A stretch of DNA of 13,322 nucleotides from Spirogloea muscicola (lineage: Eukaryota; Streptophyta; Zygnematophyceae; Spirogloeales; Spirogloeaceae): NCBI GenBank assembly GCA_009602725.1, contig WELB01000090.1, forward strand, positions 33,570-46,891. The letters run 5' to 3'. The first letter of the stretch is position 1; each line of letters opens with the position of its first letter. The translations under genes were made by a program, and so were the position numbers. This document shows positions 8,531 to 13,322 of the stretch, one piece after another. The notes under the pieces were generated by a model. It ran no database searches. It was not told the DNA's origin and was given only the letters and a program-made list of their open reading frames with translations.

Positions 8531-8905
8531 TTGGACGACCTTCAATTTCTTGTGGGCTGTTGCTGCAGCCTCCGCCCCCTTCCGTTTTCCTGAGCTGGAA
8601 GAGTCTTTCTCTCTTTGAAAGTGCTGCTTCTTCGTACTTTCGGGCTGGCCTGTTCCAGGAGGAAGAGTCTTACTCTCTCAGCCATTGCCTTACATTGCAA
8701 GAGCCATTTCTTCGTAAGAACGCACTTGCTGATTGGAGCTTATTAAGAAGAACGCCACTTCGAGTGGAGGGCGATGGCTGTGAGAGGCTGCAGCCAAGGC
8801 GCCCACTCGCAGAAGTACGGGGACTAGTGTTGTGCTTTTGCATCTTCTGACTCGTTCAGATCATTCCATTGGGCTGGCCTCTCACAGCCATTGCCTCACA
8901 TGGAG
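8531..8905 (+). repeat. Cluster of degenerate hairpin repeats related to the LINE 3' end
   Basis: Three further plus-oriented hairpin-like motifs occur here: GTGGGCTGTTGCTGCAGCC (about 8550), TTTCGGGCTGGCCTGTTCCAGG (about 8639) and CCATTGGGCTGGCCTCTCACAGCC (about 8867). CTTCTTCG and GAAGAGTC pieces recur between them. They look like aged copies of the 3' hairpin/tail. The open frame across 8431-8850 has no recognisable family. Confidence 0.45.
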
Positions 8906-9954
8906 TCCTGTTTCTTCTTTGAAAGACTGTTCGCTTTCATTGCCTTCCTTTGGAAAATGTTCTCCTTCTCTTCTTCCGTGTTGGGCTTTCCCAGTAGGAC
9001 TCGGCCGCTCTGTTTAGCTGGGCCTTGACAGCCACCAAGTTCGGAGCAAGTAGCAGCACCTTCAAAACCTCGAGCATCGAGCATGTGTTGGACATTGAGC
9101 TCTGACCCTCGCCCCTTTCAATGAGCTTTTGCAATACTGACTGCTTCAACTTGTACTTGACGATATTTTGACGACCTCGAGGACTCAGGCACCTGGTTGT
9201 GATGAGCATTTGGGTTCAGATACGCAGTCTCCCAATGGGCTCGGAGTCATGGCTTCTCCATCTAGCTCGTGCTAAGTATTCTACCTCACGTGCCAAGGCC
9301 ATCTGCATGGTGTACCTCTGCCAAGCATTCGCCAGTTGTCACTTTTTCTCTCTTGAGGCGCCACAGCAGCGCCTCGTCCAGCTTGCCAGCTCTGCAGGGG
9401 TTTGCCACGCAGCCTCTGCAGAGGTGGTATGCTTGGTGCCAGCAGACCCTCTGCGGCCGCAATGTTTGGCTGCTGCAGCCTCTGTCGTTAGTCCTGACTG
9501 TCTTTGAGACTGAGGTTGACTTCCTCGGCGCGCTTCTTGGCGCGAGAAAAAAGCTTGCTGAGGTGGCCATCGATCACGGCCACCATATGATGCCAAGGCT
9601 CGTCAGAAGCAGCCCAAGCAAGGTGGCGGCTAACATGGCAGCGTTGCCGATACTGCTAAATACTTGTGAGCAAGATCCAGAATGCTGAACGCCACGGCTT
9701 GCTCAGTCAGCACAACGGGGGCGAGTTGGTGGCTACAATAGAGCCGTGCAAAAGCCAGTACGCATCATGTATGCATCGAATGCATCGTTAGTAGCTCTTG
9801 CAGAGTCGCCTCCTCTTTACGGCCTAAGAAGGAGGGCGTCTTGTGCTTATAGAAGGTGTCGACTGTAGCGTTACTTCCTGTTGTCCTAACAGCATTCATG
9901 CTGCACACTCATTCAAGAACGGCCTTACCTGCTGCATTTTTTGATATTTTGTGT
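8906..9954. other. Unassigned stretch
   Basis: Frames on both strands (for example plus 9269-9688) show no recognised domain, and I cannot show splice-linked exons. CAATGGGCTCGGAG near 9233 faintly resembles the LINE tail. Probably intergenic or eroded repeat sequence. Confidence 0.4.
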
Positions 9955-10670
9955 TTGACTCTTCCAGTAGAATGCGATGGCTGTGATTGGCCAGCCCAGA
10001 AGAAAAGAGAGCAAGGTTTGAAGGAGCCACAAAGGCACTGAAGCTTACAGCAACTTGAGTGACCACTGGGTGCTCACAGTCCCCTGTTGAGCAGGCGCAG
10101 GTCAGAGAAAGTAGTCTCTGGTTAGCGGGTCCTCTGTCAATAGCCAAAGGCTGCAGCCAAAAGCGCAATCAGCATGCAGATGAAGCGCATGTGCCATTGA
10201 CCAACCTGCAGCTACTAAGAGGCGCATGTGAAACACCTGGGCGAAAGAGCCTGTCGCGTTGTAATCGGCCTGGTCCCCTTGGGCACGTTGAGACACCGTG
10301 ATGCGCGCTAGCTGGTGCAGGAGCTCGCGCCACCGAGCCGAACGCCCCATGGACGTCGATCAACGTACATGAGGGGGAAGAACTCGTCCTTCGGCGAATG
10401 TCAGCATGTTCTGCCTCCTTGCCTCGAGCGGCACCGGCCGCTGCATGCCCTGCCTTGGAAGAGGACGCTGTCAGGAAAGAGCGGTGGCTGTGAGAGGCCA
10501 GCGCAGACAAAGTATGAATGCTGGAGGCAGATACAGTGGGATTGGCCAGGTCGAACGCGTCAGTCGTCACCACCTGCGCAACGAGGCGCGGTCCACCAGC
10601 CAGTCTTCGCCAGTGGAGTGGCCAGGTGGTCGACTCGCCGTGCGTGGGAGACGTCGCCCTTCTGCTGGGA
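9955..10670 (-). mobile_element. LINE-like C-terminal region and 3' UTR, copy L8 (diverged, frameshifted)
   Basis: Minus strand, 5' to 3': HARRVDHLATP, GGPRLVAQVVTTDAFDL, a local insertion, AGHAAAGAARGKEAEHADI, IDVHGAFG, RWRELLHQLARI, GSFAQVFHMRLLVAAGWSMA, HALHLHADCAFG, then TTFSDLRLLNRGL and TGA (10076-10074). It tracks L10 along its length but in several frames, so it is dead. About 85 bp after the stop lies GGGCTGGCCAATCACAGCC, a diverged form of the 3' hairpin. It abuts the tail of L9. Confidence 0.65.
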
Positions 10671-10932
10671 ATAAGAAGAAAGTGCTCGCCCATTGAGAAT
10701 AGGGCCTGGAAAAGCCAGCCCAAAAAAGAATGAACAGAGTACAAGAAGGGGGCCAGGGGAAGCGATAAGAAAAACAAGCACACAGAGAAACAAAGCAGCT
10801 ACGAATCACTCAGTAACCTCTGCTAAGCAGCCGCAGGTCGGAGATGCTAGGCTCGTGGAAGTGGGTCCCCTGGCCGGAGCCAGAGGCAGCAGCGAGGGCT
10901 CTGCCGGCACAAAGGTGCAACGCCCCGGCCAT
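10671..10932 (-). mobile_element. LINE-like 3' end, copy L9
   Basis: Minus strand: SMAGALHLCAGRALAAASGS, GQGTHFHEPSISDLRLLSRGY, TGA (10812-10810), then the complete 3' UTR with the hairpin (one arm mutated to GGCCTGG on the plus strand), CTATTCTCAATGGGCGAGC and CTTTCTTCTTATT. The 5' end begins at TCTATGGCC, fused to the cut 3' UTR of L10 with a shared TCT. Confidence 0.75.
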
Positions 10933-11552
10933 AGAAACAAAGCTGCTACGAGACACTCAGTAACCCCTGCTAAGCAGCCGCAGATCAGAGATGCTGGGCT
11001 CCTGGAAGTGGGTCCCCTGGCCAGAGCCAGAGGCAGCAGCGAGGGCTCTGCCGGCACGAAGGTGCAGCGCCCAGGCCATGGACCTCTGCAGCTCCGAGTT
11101 ACTCTGATCTGCTGTTGCTCACACGTGGATACTGAGCAGCCATCTGCATCTCCCTCTGCACCATCTGCAGCGAGACGGCCAGGCGCATTCGATACACTTG
11201 CGCCAGTGACCCGGCTGCAGGAAAGTCTACCGTCTCCCCATGGAAGCGACGGGCGATGATGTGGCGGGCGAGCTGGGTAAGCAGCTCGAGCCACCGAGCG
11301 CCCAGCGCCCCATGGGTGTCAATGGCCAACGGGAAGAACTCGTCTTCCGGCGGATGGTCTGCGTACTTCAGCTCTTTAGCCCGAGCGGCGCAGGCGACCG
11401 CATACCCAGCCTTGGTGGCATATTGGGCTGGGTGTGAGCGGTCGTATGCATCGGTGGTCACCACGTCCAGGAGAAGACGTGGCCCGCCGGCCTGTGGGGT
11501 GGCCACCAGGTCTACACGCCGGGCATGGAGACCGTCGGCCCTTTCCTGGGGG
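10933..11552 (-). mobile_element. LINE-like C-terminal region, copy L10 (longest coding stretch)
   Basis: Minus-strand frame: PQERADGLHARRVDLVATPQ, AGGPRLLLDVVTTDAYDRS, KAGYAVACAARAKELKYAD, EFFPLAIDTHGALGARWLEL, LTQLARHIIARRFHG, GSLAQVYRMRLAVSLQ. After an inserted element (11093-11164) it resumes RSMAWALHLRAGRALAAASG and ends SDLRLLSRGY, TGA (10959-10957). The order DVxxTDxxxRS, a Lys/Tyr-rich helix, FxPLAIxTHGxLG and a final SLAQVYRMRLAVSLQ helix resembles the region after the reverse transcriptase domain in LINE ORFs of algae and protists. No RT domain is in the window. The family call is inferred and needs a search. Confidence 0.65.
11093..11164 (+). mobile_element. 72-bp LINE-like 3' fragment nested in L10, with 7-bp target-site duplication
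   Basis: Flanked by CTGCAGC at 11086-11092 and 11165-11171, only one of which occurs in uninterrupted copies. Inside, the plus strand reads SDLLLLTRGY and TGA, the protein tail of a divergent subfamily, followed by about 36 bp of 3' UTR. It is antisense to its host copy L10. Confidence 0.75.
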
Positions 11553-12113
11553 TGCCACCAAGGCTGGGTATGCAGTCGCCTGCGCTGCTCGGGCTAAAGA
11601 GCTGAAGTACGCAGACCATCCGCGGGAATACTTCTTCCCGTTGGCCATTGTTACCCATGGGGCGCTGGGCGCTCGGTGGCTCGAGCTGCTCACCCAGCTC
11701 GCCTGCCACACCATCGCCCGTCGCTTCCATGGGGAGCCGGTAGACTTTCCAGCAGCCGGGTCGCTGGCGCAAGTGTATCGAATGTGCCTGGCCGTCTCGC
11801 TGCAGAGGTCTATGGCCTGGGCGTTGCACCTTCGTGCCGGCAGAGCCCTCGCTGCTGCCTCTGGCTCTGGCCAGGGGACACCACTTCCACGAGCCTAGCA
11901 TTTCCGACCTGCGGCTGCTTAGCAGAGGTTACTGAGGTTACAGAGGCTTCTGCCAGCCCCTCTCTTCTATGGGCGAGCTCATCTCTACTGAGTGATTCGT
12001 AGCTGCTTTGTTTCTGGTTCTTGGCGCTTCCCCTGGCCCCCCTCTCGTACTCTGTTCATTCTTTTTCGGGCTGGCTTTCCAGCCCCTAGTCTCAATGGGC
12101 GAGCACCTGGATC
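11553..12113 (+). mobile_element. LINE-like C-terminal region and full 3' end, copy L11
   Basis: Plus strand: ATKAGYAVACAARAKELKYA, FFPLAIVTHGALGARWLELL, GSLAQVYRMCLAVSLQRSMA, GRALAAASGSGQG. Near 11878 GGGGACACCACTTC replaces GGGGACCCACTTC of its relatives. This shift puts the final SDLRLLSRGY segment out of frame, so the copy is inactive. The 3' UTR, hairpin (GGGCTGG-CTTT-CCAGCCC) and ATGGGCGAGCAC follow. It is an inverted partner of L10, differing by scattered substitutions and a 3-bp loss. Confidence 0.7.
11937..11985 (+). mobile_element. 49-bp LINE-tail insertion in L11 with 7-bp target-site duplication
   Basis: TACTGAG occurs at 11930-11936 and 11986-11992; relatives have it once. The insert carries GGCTTCTGCCAGCCCC, a piece like CTCTTCTATGGGCGAGC and a short tail. 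It is only the last part of the hairpin plus the 3' terminus of the variant tail subfamily, in the same orientation as L11. Confidence 0.75.
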
Positions 12114-12190
12114 GGCATGATGCCGGAGTGCTCCGCTGCGCCGGAGAAGCCAGCCTCCAACAGGGTGCCATGGGAATGGCATGACCGACG
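12114..12190. other. Short unassigned spacer
   Basis: Unique-looking sequence between two retrotransposon tails; nothing recognised in it. Confidence 0.35.
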
Positions 12191-12240
12191 TGTTCTCTGC
12201 GTTTTCCAGCGCCTATCCTCAATGGGCGAGCACTTTCCTA
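12191..12240 (+). mobile_element. Degenerate LINE 3' tail fragment
   Basis: TTTTCCAGCGCCTATCCTCAATGGGCGAGCAC-type sequence followed by TTTCCTAG. It is the 3' half of the hairpin and the terminal motif, with a few substitutions. Confidence 0.55.
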
Positions 12241-12271
12241 GTCGTTCGCACTCAAGCTCCCTCAGACCTTG

Positions 12272-12328
12272 TCCATTCTATTGGGCTGGCCTTTCCCAGC
12301 CCCCATTGGGAGTGCCACTTCTTCCCAG
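12272..12328 (+). mobile_element. Variant LINE 3' hairpin fragment
   Basis: CCATTCTATTGGGCTGG, loop CCTTTC, CCAGCCC, then CCATTGGGAGTGCCACTTCTT. The hairpin is intact but the terminal motif differs (GGGAGTGCC for GGGCGAGCA). GGGAGTGCCACTTCCTCC recurs at about 12549-12566, suggesting another subfamily end. Confidence 0.5.
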
Positions 12329-12578
12329 CCACCAGTCAATCTGGCCGCGCTTTCTCTCTTTCTCTGCGGCCACCGTGAAGCATCTTTCTCCAGTAGAAAC
12401 GAGGTGTAGGAATGAAATAGTAGTGTAGAAAATGGTGTAGGAAATGCTCGTCGAGTAGACGGCCATGGCAGAGAAAGGTTAGCCCCACAAAAATAGAGAA
12501 GGAGTAGGCTTTGTTCTTCTTTTGTTAATGTCTCAGTCCCTCGCAGCGGGAGTGCCACTTCCTCCGACGGCCTTCGCC
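12329..12578. other. Unassigned stretch with short GTGTAG repeats
   Basis: Around 12402-12445 GTGTAG recurs three times with GAAAT-like spacers. No gene or known element is recognised. Confidence 0.4.
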
Positions 12579-13003
12579 CTTGCCTGGCCGTCTCGCTGCA
12601 GAGGTCCATGGCCCGGGCGCTGCACCTTCGTGCCGGCAGAGCCCTCGCTGCTGCCTCTGGCTCTGGCCAGGGGACCCACTTCCAGGAGCCCAGCATCTCT
12701 GATCTGCGGCTGCTTAGCAGGGGTTACTGAGTGTCTCGTAGCAGCTTTGTTTCTGTTACTTAGCGCTTCCCCTGGCCCCCTTCTCGTCAGCTAGCGACCT
12801 CTATGTGCTGACTCGTGGTTACTGAGCGGGTCAGCTTAGCAGCAGGTGACGTACATTTGTCCAATGTGCTTGCCTTTGTACTTGGCCACACATGGCCTCC
12901 CCATCTCTTAATATACACGCATTTTCTTCTCGTACTCTGTTCATTCTTTTTCGGGCTGGTTGTTCCAGCCCCTATTCTCAATGGGCGAGCACTTCCTTCT
13001 GGT
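12579..13003 (+). mobile_element. LINE-like 3' end, copy L12, interrupted by L13
   Basis: Plus strand: LAVSLQRSMARALHLRAGRA, LAAASGSGQGTHFQEPSISD, LRLLSRGY, TGA (near 12727), then 3' UTR to CTTCTCGT (12780-12787). After the inserted L13 it resumes at 12926 with CTTCTCGTACTCTGTTCATTC, hairpin GGGCTGG-TTGTT-CCAGCCC, CTATTCTCAATGGGCGAGC and ACTTCCTTCTGG. Without the insert the order equals L1 and L9. Confidence 0.75.
12788..12925 (+). mobile_element. 138-bp LINE-like insertion L13 in L12, with 8-bp target-site duplication
   Basis: CTTCTCGT is duplicated at 12780-12787 and 12926-12933. The insert starts within the protein tail (SASDLYVLTRGY, TGA at about 12823-12825) and carries a distinct 3' UTR of about 100 bp ending ACACGCATTTT, with no GGGCTGG hairpin. 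It is a 5'-truncated copy of a different subfamily in the same orientation as its host. Confidence 0.8.
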
Positions 13004-13322
13004 GCGCCCACGTGAACCTTATACCCTGCCCAAGCCACTGGAGCGGCCCCCGGCCTCCGCCGCCGTGCGCGGCGCGATCTGTGGCGCGCCGTCCGCCGCG
13101 CGGCCCGGCCGCCGGCGGCGGGACGCCGAAGGCCGCCGCCGCCGAGGCCTGGACCCTAAAGTAAGACCTAATCCTAAACCCTGAACTCACGGCACTGGCG
13201 TCGTGAGGCAAGTCTCGCCGGCGCGAGGAGGACGAGGAGGAGGGCGACGGCGAGCCGGAGGAGGGGAGCGAGAGTGACAGCGACGAGGAGCGCGGGCGAC
13301 GCCGGAGGAGGCGCAAGAAGCG
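13004..13322 (+). CDS. Possible gene fragment with acidic/basic low-complexity exon (3'-partial)
   Basis: GC content rises sharply after the last LINE tail. A candidate exon (unknown start to 13160) reads ...PKPLERPPASAAVRGAICGA...RGLDPK. A 52-bp intron 13161-13212 (donor GTAAGA, acceptor CAAG) leads in phase 0 to SRRREEDEEEGDGEPEEGSE followed by SDSDEERG, then an Arg/Lys run to the window edge. Such Glu/Asp-Ser then Arg/Lys composition is common in disordered tails of nuclear proteins. No family is recognised and no start is defined. The minus strand is also open here (Ser-rich), so strand is uncertain. Confidence 0.3.

Noticed and set aside
8431-8850. 139-codon plus-strand frame
   Set aside because: Runs through the degenerate hairpin repeats; Ser/Leu/Phe-rich composition follows the CTT/TTC content.
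9199-9688. Plus-strand open frames of 102 and 139 codons
   Set aside because: Cys/Leu/Ala-rich without recognisable motifs, overlapping in two frames, with no supported splice links.
7335-13003. CRISPR-like array
   Set aside because: Repeats are on both strands, irregularly spaced, and continuous with coding tails of a retroelement. No uniform spacers, and the host is eukaryotic.

Overview
The window looks like nuclear DNA of a green alga (Chlorophyta or a related Viridiplantae lineage). It is GC-rich, full of CCG/GGC microsatellites, and its genes carry many short GT-AG introns (about 50-350 bp). The POP1 protein at the left edge has the signature blocks in their land-plant form (RGRGSRALL...HDASY, GLRERRW...FPDC-like). 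No prokaryotic operon or phage features are visible.

Layout. (1) 1-3574, plus strand: most of a POP1 gene (protein subunit of RNase P / RNase MRP). The 5' end lies outside the window; nine exons are resolved, all phase-consistent, ending in a TAG stop. Intron 1 holds an antisense tRNA-like sequence plus a second tRNA 5'-half. (2) 3575-4490: a gap between convergent genes with a small palindromic element and a diverged direct repeat. (3) 4491-5669 and 5899-7031, minus strand: two universal stress protein (USP) genes in tandem. Each has four exons, and all three intron positions and phases agree, so they are duplicates. (4) 7335-13003: a graveyard of 5'-truncated 3' ends of a non-LTR (LINE-like) retrotransposon family on both strands. 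Copies end in a conserved protein tail (SDLxxLxRGY-stop); the main subfamily adds a 3' UTR with a GGGCTGG/CCAGCCC hairpin and a terminal motif ATGGGCGAGCAC plus a CTT-rich tail. Three copies are nested inside others with recognisable 7-8 bp target-site duplications. (5) 13004-13322: a very GC-rich piece that may be the start of another plus-strand gene, cut by the window edge.

The host genes do not form a functional unit: POP1 acts in tRNA/rRNA processing and the USPs are small nucleotide-binding stress proteins. The most informative part is the retrotransposon mosaic, which records insertion into insertion, head-to-tail chaining, a head-to-head inverted pair and extreme 5' truncation (inserts down to about 50 bp). 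All functional calls rest on motif recognition by eye; no database search was run.
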